Of a stretch of 64,000 nt of DNA, positions 7,325 to 16,509 are shown one piece after another. The notes under the pieces were generated by a model that was not told the DNA's origin, did not search any database, and saw nothing but the letters and a program-made list of their open reading frames with translations. The translations under genes and the position numbers were made by a program. Source of the stretch: Ruminococcus sp. (GTDB lineage: Bacteria > Bacillota > Clostridia > Oscillospirales > Acutalibacteraceae); NCBI GenBank assembly GCA_017411835.1, contig JAFQPG010000007.1, forward strand, positions 20,264 through 84,263, given 5' to 3'. Numbering within the stretch: the first letter of the stretch is position 1; every line of letters starts with the position of its first letter.

Positions 7325-8338
7325 ATGGATATAGCACTTGATTTAGGTACAAGCAGTACACGCATTTGCGTTGAAAAAGACGGCAAGGTTGTTGACCAGC
7401 CGTCTGTTATAGCATACGACAAAACAAACGACGAAATCATTGCTTTCGGTAACGATGCATACAGGATGCTCGGCAGAACCTCCAACAAAATCGAGGTTGC
7501 TTTTCCGCTTGAGTCCTCTGTTATTGCGCAGTCGGGTCTAGTAGAGGAGCTTGTGAACACATTTTTGTGTGAGGTGTGCACAAGCAGGGTTGTTATGCCA
7601 CGAGTGCTCGCGTGTATTCCGGGCGAAATCACCGAGGTTCAAAAGCGTGCGATTGTAAACGCTATTTCGAGCTTTGGTGTCAGAAGAGTACTTCTTTTAG
7701 AGTCTACAAAAGCGGCGGCTTTTGGATGTGATAAAGATTTTATGAGCCCACACGGCACTATGATTGCTGACATCGGTGCAGGCTCTGTGGATATCGCGGT
7801 GCTCACCTTAGGCGGTGTGTCGGTCGGCAAAACCTTGAAAGTTGCAGGCAACGCGATGGACGAAGAAATCATTAAATACGCAAGAAGAAAGCATAATCTG
7901 ATTATCGGCAAAGCGATGGCAAAAGCGTGCAAGGAAGCTATAGGCACCGTTATGTACGAAGACGATGAGCTCACCTTCCGCTTAAAGGGCAGAGATTCTG
8001 TACGCGGTCTGCCTAAATTTGTGGACGTTACTTCGTCTGAAATTATGGAGGTCATTTTTGACATAGCGAAGAATATAGCGGTCGCAATCGCTGATGTGCT
8101 TGAGGATACTCCGCCGGAGCTTTTAGGCGATGTCAACACAGACGGCATCACAATCACAGGCGGGTTGAGCAAGCTAAAGGGTATGCAAATGCTGATTGAA
8201 AACGCAACAGGCGTTAAAGTACATATTGCTAAAAACCCTGAAGACTGCGTAGTAAACGGACTTTACAAGGCGATTGACTACATCGACGAAGCCGAAGCGC
8301 AGAGAAACTCTTTAAACCCACTTATGATGGTATATTAA
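7325..8338 (+). CDS. mreB: MreB-family actin-like cell-shape protein
   Basis: A 337-aa bacterial actin homologue that assembles into membrane-associated filaments and guides lateral cell-wall synthesis. The phosphate-1 loop 'LDLGTSSTRI' opens the protein. The phosphate-2 loop 'MIADIGAGSVDIAVL' lies near residue 147, and the adenosine loop 'ITITGGLSKLKGM' lies near 278. The ATG at 7325 has AAAGGTGG 7 nt upstream and gives the usual length; a TTG at 7307 is in frame but has no ribosome site. No mreC or mreD follows, so this is a stand-alone paralogue (MreB or Mbl type cannot be distinguished by eye). Confidence 0.88.
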   Translation: MDIALDLGTSSTRICVEKDGKVVDQPSVIAYDKTNDEIIAFGNDAYRMLGRTSNKIEVAFPLESSVIAQSGLVEELVNTFLCEVCTSRVVMPRVLACIPGEITEVQKRAIVNAISSFGVRRVLLLESTKAAAFGCDKDFMSPHGTMIADIGAGSVDIAVLTLGGVSVGKTLKVAGNAMDEEIIKYARRKHNLIIGKAMAKACKEAIGTVMYEDDELTFRLKGRDSVRGLPKFVDVTSSEIMEVIFDIAKNIAVAIADVLEDTPPELLGDVNTDGITITGGLSKLKGMQMLIENATGVKVHIAKNPEDCVVNGLYKAIDYIDEAEAQRNSLNPLMMVY

Positions 8339-8350
8339 AACAAAAAATAA

Positions 8351-8380
8351 AACAGCGGTGGTGCTCCATCGCTGTTTTAT
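8351..8380 (+). terminator. Terminator after mreB
   Basis: Stem AACAGCGGTGG/CCATCGCTGTT with loop TGCT, followed by TTATTAT. Confidence 0.7.
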
Positions 8381-8399
8381 TATATCTGTTTATTTTGTT

Positions 8400-9152
8400 T
8401 TATCCTTTGCGAATACTTTGCACCTTGTAAAGAATTGACATAACAAGCTTTTGAGGAACTAAACGCAGTAAAAACGGCACTACCTTTACAATTCCCGGTA
8501 AAATAATGAGCTTGCCCTTTAACGCTTTGTCCACAGCAAGCTTTGCGACATATTCGCTTTTTACGCCTGCGATTAAAAACTTAACGTTTGCAACGTCAAA
8601 AAACTCGGTGTTAATCGGACCCGGACAAAGTGCGGATACGGTCACCTTACTGCCCTTTTTCTTAAGTTCTTTGTAGATAGCCTGGGTAAGTCTGAGCACA
8701 TAGTTTTTAGTAGCATAATATGTAGCAAGTAAAGGTCCCGGCATAAAGGAAGCGATTGAAGCGACGTTTAAAATTCTTCCGCTGTCACGCTTTACAAAAT
8801 CTTTTAAGTAAAGCTTTGTGAGTGTGTGCAGAGCTTTTACGTTTGTGTCGACCATCTGTAATTCTGTGTCCAAATCGGTATCGACGAAGTCCCCCGCCAA
8901 GCCAAAGCCTGCGTTGTTGATAAGCATATCAATCTGGGCGCCCTTTGTTTCTTCGTACACTCTTTTACATTCGTCGGTTTTCGACAAATCGGCGGTGATG
9001 CACATCACGTCAACGTTTTTTATCTGCTCTTTGAGCTGTAGCAAACGCTCTGTCCTGCGCGCAACAATAACCAAATCCCAGCCCTTTTGTGCAAGATAAA
9101 GTGCCATATCTCTGCCGATACCCGACGATGCTCCTGTAATTAATGCTCTCAT
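8400..9152 (-). CDS. Short-chain dehydrogenase/reductase
   Basis: A 250-aa classical SDR oxidoreductase using NAD(P)H; the substrate is unknown. The cofactor loop TGASSGIG is at residues 6-13. 'INNAGFG' follows near 78. The catalytic triad is visible as Ser132 (NVAS), Tyr145 and Lys149 (YYATK). The hydrophobic, basic C-terminal tail could associate with membranes, as in DltE/SadH-like SDRs. The ATG at 9152 overlaps the stop of the MGMT gene (ATGA) and has AGAGGA upstream, so the two genes are translationally coupled. Confidence 0.88.
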   Translation of the reverse strand: MRALITGASSGIGRDMALYLAQKGWDLVIVARRTERLLQLKEQIKNVDVMCITADLSKTDECKRVYEETKGAQIDMLINNAGFGLAGDFVDTDLDTELQMVDTNVKALHTLTKLYLKDFVKRDSGRILNVASIASFMPGPLLATYYATKNYVLRLTQAIYKELKKKGSKVTVSALCPGPINTEFFDVANVKFLIAGVKSEYVAKLAVDKALKGKLIILPGIVKVVPFLLRLVPQKLVMSILYKVQSIRKG

Positions 9153-9466
9153 AATAAAATATCCTCTTTCCATCTGTATTTTTCTAAATCGACCTTTGAG
9201 TTTACTACCTCAACGCCTTCTGATAAAAGCAGTTTAATCTGCTCATTTTCGCCGCCAAAAACGAAAGCCTGCGCAACCCTGCCCTCGCGGTTTACTACCC
9301 TGTGGCAAGGGATTTTACTTTGGTCGGGGTTTTGGTGAAGTGCGTAACCTACCACCCTCGCCCATCTTTTGTTGCCCGCACGCTTTGCAACATCGCCGTA
9401 GGTAAGTACCTTGCCCTTTGGTATCTGGCTGACGATGTTGTAAATTCTATCAAACACACTTTCCAT
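9149..9466 (-). CDS. MGMT-family DNA alkyltransferase-like protein
   Basis: A 105-aa protein consisting only of the C-terminal DNA-binding domain of O6-alkylguanine DNA alkyltransferases. The active-site motif IPCHRVV is intact (Cys54), unlike ATL proteins, which have Trp at this position. The helix-turn-helix stretch (LTYGDVAKRAG) and the Arg finger (NKRWARVVGYA) are also visible. It could repair alkylated guanine directly or flag damage for excision repair. The ATG at 9466 has AAAGGATG 8 nt upstream. It forms a two-gene unit with the SDR. Confidence 0.85.
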   Translation of the reverse strand: MESVFDRIYNIVSQIPKGKVLTYGDVAKRAGNKRWARVVGYALHQNPDQSKIPCHRVVNREGRVAQAFVFGGENEQIKLLLSEGVEVVNSKVDLEKYRWKEDILL

Positions 9467-9530
9467 AAAATCATCCTTTAAACATTTATCCATAGTGTAC
9501 GCAAAAGCTTAAGTTTTATCAACCTTTTCA

Positions 9531-9561
9531 AGCAAGCAGACAGCTTCCACGTGGGAGGTGC
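9531..9561 (-). repeat. Duplicated 3' end of rlmD (outer copy)
   Basis: 31 bp matching 10393-10423 at 29 positions. On the minus strand it reads in the rlmD frame as TSHVEAVCLL, then continues EKVDKT and stops. It looks like the original end of rlmD, displaced by the EEP gene. The nearby stretch 9588-9623 also holds a direct repeat GGGAATATAT (9588-9597 and 9614-9623). Confidence 0.75.
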
Positions 9562-9631
9562 AATGCAGTTATTAACGCACGTCGACGGGAATATATCCAC
9601 CCCGACTGTCGTAGGGAATATATTAACAAAA

Positions 9632-10357
9632 CTAATCTATCTCATATTCAAATGTAACAGGAAAATGATCTGACAGTTTTATTTCTTCATGTACTATAAG
9701 ATTAAAACATTTATCAACCATATCTTTCCTAACAAACACATGATCGATGCAAGTTCTTCTTCCACTTTGTGTTACTTTGGTAGGCATATTGCATATGCCT
9801 ATATGCTCTTTTAGTATTTGATTAAATGTGTTTCGGTTTTCTGATTCTATATAATCACCTGCATTAAAGTCACCTAAAATAATATCCGCCTTGCCATGCA
9901 AAGAATTTAAATAGGATTTATTTTTTTCTCCATTTTCAGCATGAATACCTAAAATACTAACACCATTAATTTCTACAGCAACTGCACGATTTTTAGGCTT
10001 ATTGTTAGCAGGATAATAATTATCGTCTAAAGGTTTTATCTTGTCTTTTAACGCAATGGCTACAGTCATTAGAATTTGCTTTTCACTCTGCACACGAAAG
10101 AAGATTTCATATTTTTCTTTCGGAAAAATTTCAAGCAGTTTTTCATATACAGTATGCTTATTCCAAGTCACATTTGAATTGTATGGAATTTCCTGCAATA
10201 CAGCTACGGCATTTTCTAAACCATCAATGTATTTCTTTACAACACCAAAAACTTCCTTATATTTACAATCATCAATTGGTTTCACAGGTAAGTTTTTAGC
10301 GATTATATTACCATGTTCATACAACTGTGTATTCCAAGTCATAATATGTAACTTCAA
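9632..10357 (-). CDS. Endonuclease/exonuclease/phosphatase-family protein
   Basis: A 241-aa EEP-fold metal-dependent phosphodiesterase. All signature blocks are seen: 'MTWNTQLY' at the start, 'LQEIPYN' (metal-binding Glu), 'ILGDFNAGDY' (catalytic Asp/Asn), 'CIDHVFVRK' and the terminal 'LSDHFPV' (Asp-His). The substrate cannot be told from sequence; relatives cut DNA, RNA, phospholipid or phosphoinositide. The start is taken as TTG 10357, because GGAGGA lies 6 nt upstream. The gene is AT-rich compared with its neighbours and sits between two copies of the rlmD 3' end, which suggests acquisition. Confidence 0.8.
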   Translation of the reverse strand: MKLHIMTWNTQLYEHGNIIAKNLPVKPIDDCKYKEVFGVVKKYIDGLENAVAVLQEIPYNSNVTWNKHTVYEKLLEIFPKEKYEIFFRVQSEKQILMTVAIALKDKIKPLDDNYYPANNKPKNRAVAVEINGVSILGIHAENGEKNKSYLNSLHGKADIILGDFNAGDYIESENRNTFNQILKEHIGICNMPTKVTQSGRRTCIDHVFVRKDMVDKCFNLIVHEEIKLSDHFPVTFEYEID

Positions 10358-10379
10358 TAATATTCCTCCTACGTCAATT

Positions 10380-11744
10380 TTATTTTCTCGACAGCAAGCA
10401 GACAGCTTCAACATGGGAGGTGCGCGGGAACAAATCGACAGGCGTTATTTCTTTTACAGAATATTTGTTTTCTTCAAACTGCTTTAAATCGCGCGAAAGA
10501 GTCGCGCTGTCGCACGAAACGTAAACCACACGTTTTGGCGCCATTTCGACTATAGTATCGACAAGCTTTTTTGTAAGCCCTTTGCGCGGCGGGTCAACAA
10601 TAATAACGTCAGGGGTTATGCCCTCTTTCTTTAAATCTATCGCGGCTTTTTCGGCATCAGCGCAGATAAAGCGGGCATTTTTTACGCCGTTATTTTTAGC
10701 GTTAATCTTCGCGTTTTCAATCGCTTTGTTTACAATCTCAACGCCGATTAGCTCTTTGCAGTCTTTAGCCATAGTGAGCCCGATTGTGCCCGTACCGCAG
10801 TAAAGGTCTACTAAAACCTCGTCGCCCGATAAAGCGGCGTACTCTTTTGCTTTTTGATAAAGCTTTTGAGCCTGCTCTCGGTTGACCTGATAAAACGCAA
10901 GCGGTGAGAGCTCAAACTCTAAACCACAAAGCACATCTTTTATAGACTCTTTTGAGTAAACGACGATGTTTTCTGTGCCTAAAATCACATTGGTTTTTGC
11001 TTTGTTTACATTGATTATTATGCTTTTTACTTCGCTGTATTTTTCTATAATAGAATTAAAAAGCTCATCTTGGTGGTCAAAGCTTTTACCGTTTACAACG
11101 ACGCAAACCATCACCTCGTTAGTGCTTTCGCCGATACGAAGATACAGATGTCTTATTTTACCAAGATGCTTTTCTTCGTTATAAATAAGGTTCGGGTACT
11201 TTTGGATAAACTCTTTAAAAGTTTGTGAAATACGGGTGAAAATCTCAGGCGATAAAAGACAGTCATCACAATTTGCGATTCGGTGGCTGTGGCGTGAATA
11301 AAAGCCCATCTCGACCTCCCCGTTTTTATCAAGTCCTACAGGAATTTGCGCTTTGTTTCTATATCTGTCGATGCGATTATCATCGGCACCGATGATGCTT
11401 TTTACCTTTTGTCCGTCAATTTTGCCGATGCGGGTGACTGCATCGTACACCTTTTTTTGCTTAATTTTGAGTTCAGCATCGTAGCTTATATGACGATACA
11501 CGCAACCGCCACAACGGGTGCTAACCTTACATTTTGGCTCTACCCTGTCTTTTGACGGCTCTATTATATTTTCGATTTTACCGTAGCACAAGGTTTTTTT
11601 CACCTTTAAAATCTTGGCATCTATGACATCGCCAACTGCAGTATCAGGCACAAAAACAACCGTGCCGTCACTGCACTTGCCTACTCCGCTACCGTCTACG
11701 GTCATATCGGTTATGCTTAATCTGATTATATCATTTTTATTCAT
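10380..11744 (-). CDS. rlmD: 23S rRNA (uracil-C5)-methyltransferase, RlmD/RumA type
   Basis: A 454-aa SAM-dependent methyltransferase that makes 5-methyluridine in 23S rRNA. It has an N-terminal TRAM domain (residues 1-60) and [4Fe-4S] cysteines (CKVSTRCGGC near residue 72, and the later CDDCLL). The SAM motif is 'LVDLYCGTGTIGLTMA' near 315. 'IIVDPPRKGL' and the catalytic Cys in 'VVYVSCDSATLSRDL' follow. AAGGACTG precedes the ATG. The end of the gene is a recombined copy: a second, slightly different 3' end lies 862 bp downstream beyond the EEP gene. RlmD, RlmCD and TrmFO-like specificities cannot be separated by eye. Confidence 0.88.
   Translation of the reverse strand: MNKNDIIRLSITDMTVDGSGVGKCSDGTVVFVPDTAVGDVIDAKILKVKKTLCYGKIENIIEPSKDRVEPKCKVSTRCGGCVYRHISYDAELKIKQKKVYDAVTRIGKIDGQKVKSIIGADDNRIDRYRNKAQIPVGLDKNGEVEMGFYSRHSHRIANCDDCLLSPEIFTRISQTFKEFIQKYPNLIYNEEKHLGKIRHLYLRIGESTNEVMVCVVVNGKSFDHQDELFNSIIEKYSEVKSIIINVNKAKTNVILGTENIVVYSKESIKDVLCGLEFELSPLAFYQVNREQAQKLYQKAKEYAALSGDEVLVDLYCGTGTIGLTMAKDCKELIGVEIVNKAIENAKINAKNNGVKNARFICADAEKAAIDLKKEGITPDVIIVDPPRKGLTKKLVDTIVEMAPKRVVYVSCDSATLSRDLKQFEENKYSVKEITPVDLFPRTSHVEAVCLLSRK
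10393..10423 (-). repeat. rlmD 3' end repeat (inner copy)
   Basis: The copy within the present rlmD reading frame, encoding TSHVEAVCLL just before SRK and the stop at 10380. It pairs with 9531-9561 (29 of 31 bp identical) and lies 862 bp away from it, with the EEP gene in between. Confidence 0.75.
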
Positions 11745-11845
11745 AAAATCAGTCCTTACAAAGTCTAACTACTAAAAATTATACAGTAACAAGCCGATTT
11801 ATTTTTCTATATAATAAAAAAGTAGTAACAAATTTGAAATAGATA

Positions 11846-11874
11846 TTTATTTTTTATACATAAAACATTATAAT
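11846..11874 (+). promoter_or_regulatory. Sigma-A promoter of murC
   Basis: TTTATT (11846-11851), a 17-nt spacer, then a consensus TATAAT (11869-11874). The murC ATG lies 34 nt downstream. Confidence 0.55.
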
Positions 11875-11907
11875 AGTTTTGAATGTATTGTAATGAGGGG
11901 CAAAAAT

Positions 11908-13281
11908 ATGAACTACGATAAATTGCTTGATAATATCAAAAAGATTCATTTTATAGGAATTGGCGGCTCGGGTATGTGTCCGCTTGCTGAAATTTTACAT
12001 TCAGAGGGCTTTGAGCTTTCCGGCTCTGACTGTAACGAAAGCGATACTTTAGAGCGTATCAAAGGCTACGGTATTCCTGTATTTATGGGACATAAAGAAG
12101 AAAACATAACTGATCAGGAGCTTGTTGTTTACACCGCCGCCGTAAAGATGGATAACCCTGAGCTTGTAAAAGCGAAAGAGCTTAATATCCCTTGTATTGA
12201 GCGTAGTATTATGCTCGGTATTGTTACCCGCAGGTACAACCGCTCTATTGCAGTATCCGGTACACACGGCAAAACCTCAACCACCGCGATGCTCTCACAG
12301 GTGCTCATCGGTTCGGGCTTTGACCCGTCCGCGATTATCGGCGGTAAATTGCCGTTTATAGGCGGCAACTCATATGTTGGTCAAAGTGACATTATCGTGT
12401 GCGAGGCATGCGAATATGTCGACACCTTTTTAGAGCTTACCCCGTATATTTCTATCATACTTAACGTTGATGCCGACCACCTTGACTATTTCAAAGATTT
12501 AGACCACATCAAGCAGTCGTTTAATAAATTTGCTAAACAGACAACAGGACTGCTCGTTTTAAACGGTGACGACGAAAACACAATCGATGCCGTAAAAGAT
12601 GTTTCTTTAGAAAAAGTAACCTTTGGCTTTAATAATACAAACGATTACTACGCTGAAAATTTAAAAACTCAGGGCGCTTACTCTACCTTTGATTTTTGCG
12701 CTAAAGGCGAAAAGCTGTGCGAAATTGAGCTTGTAGTCCCTGGTATGCACAATATCTACAACGCTCTTGCGGCAGCGGCTACTGCGGCGACTTTAGGCGC
12801 AACACCAAAGGAAATCGCAGAAAACCTGCACAAATTCACAGGTGTTCACAGACGCTTTGAAATTTTAGGCAAGCCACAGGGCATCACCGTTGCTGACGAT
12901 TTTGCTCACCACCCAACAGAGCTGACAACTACTCTTAATGCCGCAATGAATATGGGCTTTAGAAAGGTATGGGCGATTTTCCAGCCACACACCTTCTCTC
13001 GTACAGCGATGCTACTCGACGATTTTGCAAAGGCACTTTCGATTCCTGACAAGGCTATTATCTCTGAAATTTTAGCAGTAAGAGAAACAAACACCTACAA
13101 CATCTACAACACCGATTTAGGCGAAAAAATCGACGGTGCTTTATGCATTGACACCTTTGAAGATATAACAAAGTTTATCTGCGAAAACGCTCAAGACGGC
13201 GATTTGGTGCTGACTATGGGTGGCGGTAACGTTTATATGTGCGCTAATATGATACTAAAAGCGCTTTCAAAAGAAGAATGA
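11908..13281 (+). CDS. murC: UDP-N-acetylmuramate--L-alanine ligase
   Basis: A 457-aa cytoplasmic peptidoglycan enzyme that adds the first L-Ala to UDP-MurNAc using ATP. The nucleotide-sugar-binding loop 'FIGIGGSGMCPLAEIL' is near residue 15. The ATP loop 'VSGTHGKTSTTAML' lies near 112. The Mur ligase motif 'DDFAHHPTEL' is near 330, and the C-terminal domain contains 'FQPHTFSRTAML'. The length is typical. ATG 11908 is chosen because GAGGGG lies 7 nt upstream; an in-frame ATG at 11893 has no ribosome site. It is transcribed alone from the promoter at 11846-11874, with a shared terminator downstream. Confidence 0.95.
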   Translation: MNYDKLLDNIKKIHFIGIGGSGMCPLAEILHSEGFELSGSDCNESDTLERIKGYGIPVFMGHKEENITDQELVVYTAAVKMDNPELVKAKELNIPCIERSIMLGIVTRRYNRSIAVSGTHGKTSTTAMLSQVLIGSGFDPSAIIGGKLPFIGGNSYVGQSDIIVCEACEYVDTFLELTPYISIILNVDADHLDYFKDLDHIKQSFNKFAKQTTGLLVLNGDDENTIDAVKDVSLEKVTFGFNNTNDYYAENLKTQGAYSTFDFCAKGEKLCEIELVVPGMHNIYNALAAAATAATLGATPKEIAENLHKFTGVHRRFEILGKPQGITVADDFAHHPTELTTTLNAAMNMGFRKVWAIFQPHTFSRTAMLLDDFAKALSIPDKAIISEILAVRETNTYNIYNTDLGEKIDGALCIDTFEDITKFICENAQDGDLVLTMGGGNVYMCANMILKALSKEE

Positions 13282-13291
13282 TTTAAATAAA

Positions 13292-13316
13292 AAAGGCAGT
13301 CATACAGACTGCCTTT
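13292..13316 (+). terminator. Bidirectional terminator between murC and htrA
   Basis: Perfect stem AAAGGCAGTC/GACTGCCTTT with loop ATACA. It has A-rich DNA before it and TCTTTTTT after it, so it can serve both convergent genes. Confidence 0.85.
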
Positions 13317-13341
13317 CTTTTTTATTAATTTTTTTATTTAA

Positions 13342-14904
13342 TTATGAAAACGGGTTAAAGATATCTTCTTGCGGTTTATTTGTAAACTGATTTTGCGGGA
13401 TATACTCCCCGAGCTCAAGCTCGACATCTGCTGTGCGACCATTACGCTCGATTTTAAATGTCACAACATCGCCGACTTTCTTTCCTTCAAGCGCCTTTTC
13501 AACATCAGATGATGTGGAAATCTCCTTGCCGTCTACCGACACAATTCTGTCGCCCTGCTGGACACCTGCTTTATATGCGGCTGAATCAAAGTCAACCGAA
13601 TATACATAACAGCCGTCTTGTGAGTTTCCGTAGTAGTACATCGAGTACATCGAGTTAGAAAGATCGATAAGCTGCATACCAACCGACACTCTGCCTCGTA
13701 CATAGCCGTGCTCTTTTAAGTCGTCTAAAATATCAATTACATCGTTAATAGGAATAGCAAAGCCTAAGCCCTCGATTTCTTCACCAGAAGATTTTGCGAC
13801 AACGATACCGATTAATGCGCCCTGACCATCAAAAAGTCCACCGCCCGAGTTACCGGGATTTATAGCAGAGTCTGTCTGCAAAAGGCTCATTGTTTCGTCG
13901 TCGATTACAACATCTCTGTCAAGGGCTGAAATAATACCGTCGGTTACCGTTCCGCCGAGCTGACCGAGCGGGTTACCGATTGCAACCGCTTTGTCGCCTA
14001 CCTTTAATTTATCGGAGTCGCCAAAGTTTGCGGCTTTTAAATTTGTCGCATCGATTTTGAGTAATGCTACGTCAATAATGCTGTCAGTACCGACAAGCTT
14101 TGCTTCATAAGTAGTTTTATCTCTTAAGGTTACCGTGATTGAAGAAGCACCGTCGATAACATGGTTATTGGTAACGATGTAGCCATCGCTGGAAATGATA
14201 ACGCCCGAGCCTGCGCCTTGCGAAATATACTGACCGTAGAAAGAGTTTGTAGACATAACCTCGGTTGTAATTTCGACAACAGTATCAGCAACCTCGTCGG
14301 TAATCTGAGCGGTTGATTTGTCAGCAACTTTTTCTGCTGTTTCTTCGTCAATATCAACCTTGTTGATAATCATTGCACCGTTGCTTGATATTTCAGCGTC
14401 TGCTACCTTTTTATTTGTATAAAGCATTGCACCCGCAAAACCACACACGCAAGAAAGCAAAACAGACAGCACAAGAACAATCGCTACAACACCTGCAGAA
14501 ATACTCTTCTTCTCTTTTTTCTTTTTTGGTGTTGTTGGTATCTGACTATACGGGTTTGTATATACACCGCCATTTTGCTGTTGGTATGGGTTTGAATACT
14601 CATTTGTATGTGGCTGTTGATATGAGCTGTTAAAGTGTGCACCCTGCTGTTTTGGTGCGCCCCATTGTGCACTGCTATAGCCGTTATTACTATATACATC
14701 AGAGTTTACTGTCGGTGCAGTTGTAAAAACAGTATCTACAGGCTGTACACTTTCTTTATTAGCACTGCTTTCTTTAATATCAGCATTTAGATCATTTTGC
14801 TCATCAGCATTTGAGTAAACCTCATTGATTGCATCATTCTGATTATCTCTTGAATCAGGGGTTTTGTTTTCTTCATTAAACATATCGTTATAATAATCGG
14901 ACAT
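13342..14904 (-). CDS. HtrA/DegP-type membrane-anchored serine protease
   Basis: A 520-aa protein acting outside the membrane in protein quality control. Residues 1-126 are a disordered Asn/Gln/Tyr-rich cytoplasmic region with QQ- and NPYQQQ-like repeats. They are followed by a basic patch and one membrane segment (about 136-161). The trypsin-like domain has the full triad: His248 (TNNHVI), Asp278 (IIDVALLKI) and Ser353 (NPGNSGGGLF). A single PDZ domain ends the protein ('AAYKAGVQQGDRIVSVDG'). GGAGGG lies 5 nt before ATG 14904. The long polar N-tail is common in clostridial HtrA, and its purpose is unknown. Confidence 0.92.
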   Translation of the reverse strand: MSDYYNDMFNEENKTPDSRDNQNDAINEVYSNADEQNDLNADIKESSANKESVQPVDTVFTTAPTVNSDVYSNNGYSSAQWGAPKQQGAHFNSSYQQPHTNEYSNPYQQQNGGVYTNPYSQIPTTPKKKKEKKSISAGVVAIVLVLSVLLSCVCGFAGAMLYTNKKVADAEISSNGAMIINKVDIDEETAEKVADKSTAQITDEVADTVVEITTEVMSTNSFYGQYISQGAGSGVIISSDGYIVTNNHVIDGASSITVTLRDKTTYEAKLVGTDSIIDVALLKIDATNLKAANFGDSDKLKVGDKAVAIGNPLGQLGGTVTDGIISALDRDVVIDDETMSLLQTDSAINPGNSGGGLFDGQGALIGIVVAKSSGEEIEGLGFAIPINDVIDILDDLKEHGYVRGRVSVGMQLIDLSNSMYSMYYYGNSQDGCYVYSVDFDSAAYKAGVQQGDRIVSVDGKEISTSSDVEKALEGKKVGDVVTFKIERNGRTADVELELGEYIPQNQFTNKPQEDIFNPFS

Positions 14905-15041
14905 AATATCCCTCCTATAAATTTTGAATATATCAGAGATTTTGTGATAATACAATATTAATTATATATCGATGTATTGATTATATGAAGTAGTGTTGAC
15001 AGAATTATGATAAAAAATTTAACAATTTTTGAACATAAAAT

Positions 15042-15065
15042 GAGCCTTCCGTGAACGGAAGGCTC
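15042..15065 (-). terminator. Terminator after the NSS transporter gene
   Basis: Perfect 10-bp stem GAGCCTTCCG/CGGAAGGCTC with a 4-nt loop, followed on the minus strand by ATTTTAT. Confidence 0.7.
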
Positions 15066-15070
15066 TGCTT

Positions 15071-16444
15071 TTAGAATTTAACAAACTGCAGTACAAACAC
15101 CGCAAGAATAATAAGCGGAAGTACAAACTGCATATATGGCACTACCCATTTAGGGAATTTTGCACCCTTACCGGTGTTAACCTCTTCAAAGAAGTTTTTA
15201 GAGCCCCAACCAAAGCGCCAAGTACAGAAAGTAACATATACAATGCTACCGATAGGGAGCAACCATTTTGAAACGATAGTGTCCTCTAAGTCCATAAACA
15301 CCTGACCGAACACCTTGATATCTGCCCATACATTGTTTGACAAAATAGCAGGCAAGCAAAGCACAGCCAGAAGTGCAATATTGATAAGACAAACTGTCCA
15401 TCTCTTAAGCTTTGTAAGCTCAAGCCAGAAAGATACGATGTTTTCAAATACCGCGATTACAGTAGAAAATGCGGCAAAAATCATAAACAGGAAGAAAAGT
15501 GTGCCCACAAACTGTCCGCCCGGCATCTGGTTGAAGATGGACGAAAGGGTTGTGAACAAAAAGCCTGCACTTACTGAATTTGCATCAGCGGTAACGCCAT
15601 TGTTGTAAGTAAAGCAAGCAGGGAACACAATCAAACCTGACATAATCGCAACGAAGGTATCAAGACCGATAATAGTAACAGCCTCGCCCAAAAGTCTGCG
15701 TTCTTTTCCGATATAGCTACCAAAAATCGCAACAGAGCCGATACCGACAGAAAGAGTAAAGAACGCCTGTCCCATAGCAGCAGAAACAACCTTGCCAATA
15801 CCCGCTTGCTTCATATTTGTAAAGCTAGGGATAAGGTAAAACTGAAGTCCCTGTGCCGCATTTGACAAGGTGCAGGAATAAACAGCAAGACCTACAAGCA
15901 GCGCAAGCAAAGCTACCATCATAACCTTTGTTACGCGCTCAACGCCCTTTTGCAGTCCAAGCGCACAAACACCAAAGCAAACAACGATAACGCCGAAGGT
16001 CGCTAAAATATTAAGCTCAGTGTTAGTGACTATACCGCCGAAAACATCACCGAGCGCAGAAGCGTCCGTGATGCCGTTCATTGAGCCGGAAATATACTTA
16101 TAAAAATAAATAACCATCCAGCAGGAAATTGTGCAGTAGAACATCATAAGCAGGTAGTTACCCCCAACACCCGCATATTTCATCAAATGCCATTTCTGCT
16201 TTGGTTTTTCAAGCACATCAAATGATGTAGCAATACTACGCTGACTTGCACGACCGACAGCAAGCTCTGCCATCATAACAGGTAAGCCAAGCATAATAAG
16301 AAAAATAATATACATCAAAACAAACGCCGCACCGCCGTATGCACCCGTAATAATCGGGAAACGATAAACGTTACCGAGTCCGATTGCACATCCGGCAGAA
16401 ATCAAAATAAAGCCCAAACGTGAGCCAAGTCGTTCTCTCTCCAT
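15071..16444 (-). CDS. Sodium-dependent neurotransmitter-symporter-family transporter
   Basis: A 457-aa polytopic membrane protein of the NSS (SNF) family, which imports amino acids or related amines with sodium. The family hallmark is at the start: 'LGFILISAGCAIGLGNVYRF', the unwound TM1 that binds Na+ and substrate. About 11 to 12 hydrophobic segments follow, which is usual for the shorter bacterial members (LeuT/MhsT type). The substrate cannot be inferred; bacterial relatives prefer hydrophobic amino acids such as Leu, Trp or Tyr. AGAGGT lies before the ATG. It is a single-gene unit with its own terminator. Confidence 0.9.
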   Translation of the reverse strand: MERERLGSRLGFILISAGCAIGLGNVYRFPIITGAYGGAAFVLMYIIFLIMLGLPVMMAELAVGRASQRSIATSFDVLEKPKQKWHLMKYAGVGGNYLLMMFYCTISCWMVIYFYKYISGSMNGITDASALGDVFGGIVTNTELNILATFGVIVVCFGVCALGLQKGVERVTKVMMVALLALLVGLAVYSCTLSNAAQGLQFYLIPSFTNMKQAGIGKVVSAAMGQAFFTLSVGIGSVAIFGSYIGKERRLLGEAVTIIGLDTFVAIMSGLIVFPACFTYNNGVTADANSVSAGFLFTTLSSIFNQMPGGQFVGTLFFLFMIFAAFSTVIAVFENIVSFWLELTKLKRWTVCLINIALLAVLCLPAILSNNVWADIKVFGQVFMDLEDTIVSKWLLPIGSIVYVTFCTWRFGWGSKNFFEEVNTGKGAKFPKWVVPYMQFVLPLIILAVFVLQFVKF

Positions 16445-16509
16445 AACATACCTCTTTTAAAAAATATTAACATAACTATACCAAAAACAAACCCAAACGG
16501 TCAAGCACT

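Noticed and set aside
14130-14699. Overlapping open frames on both strands within the htrA N-terminal region
   Set aside because: Frames within the low-complexity Asn/Gln-rich part of htrA; no independent evidence.
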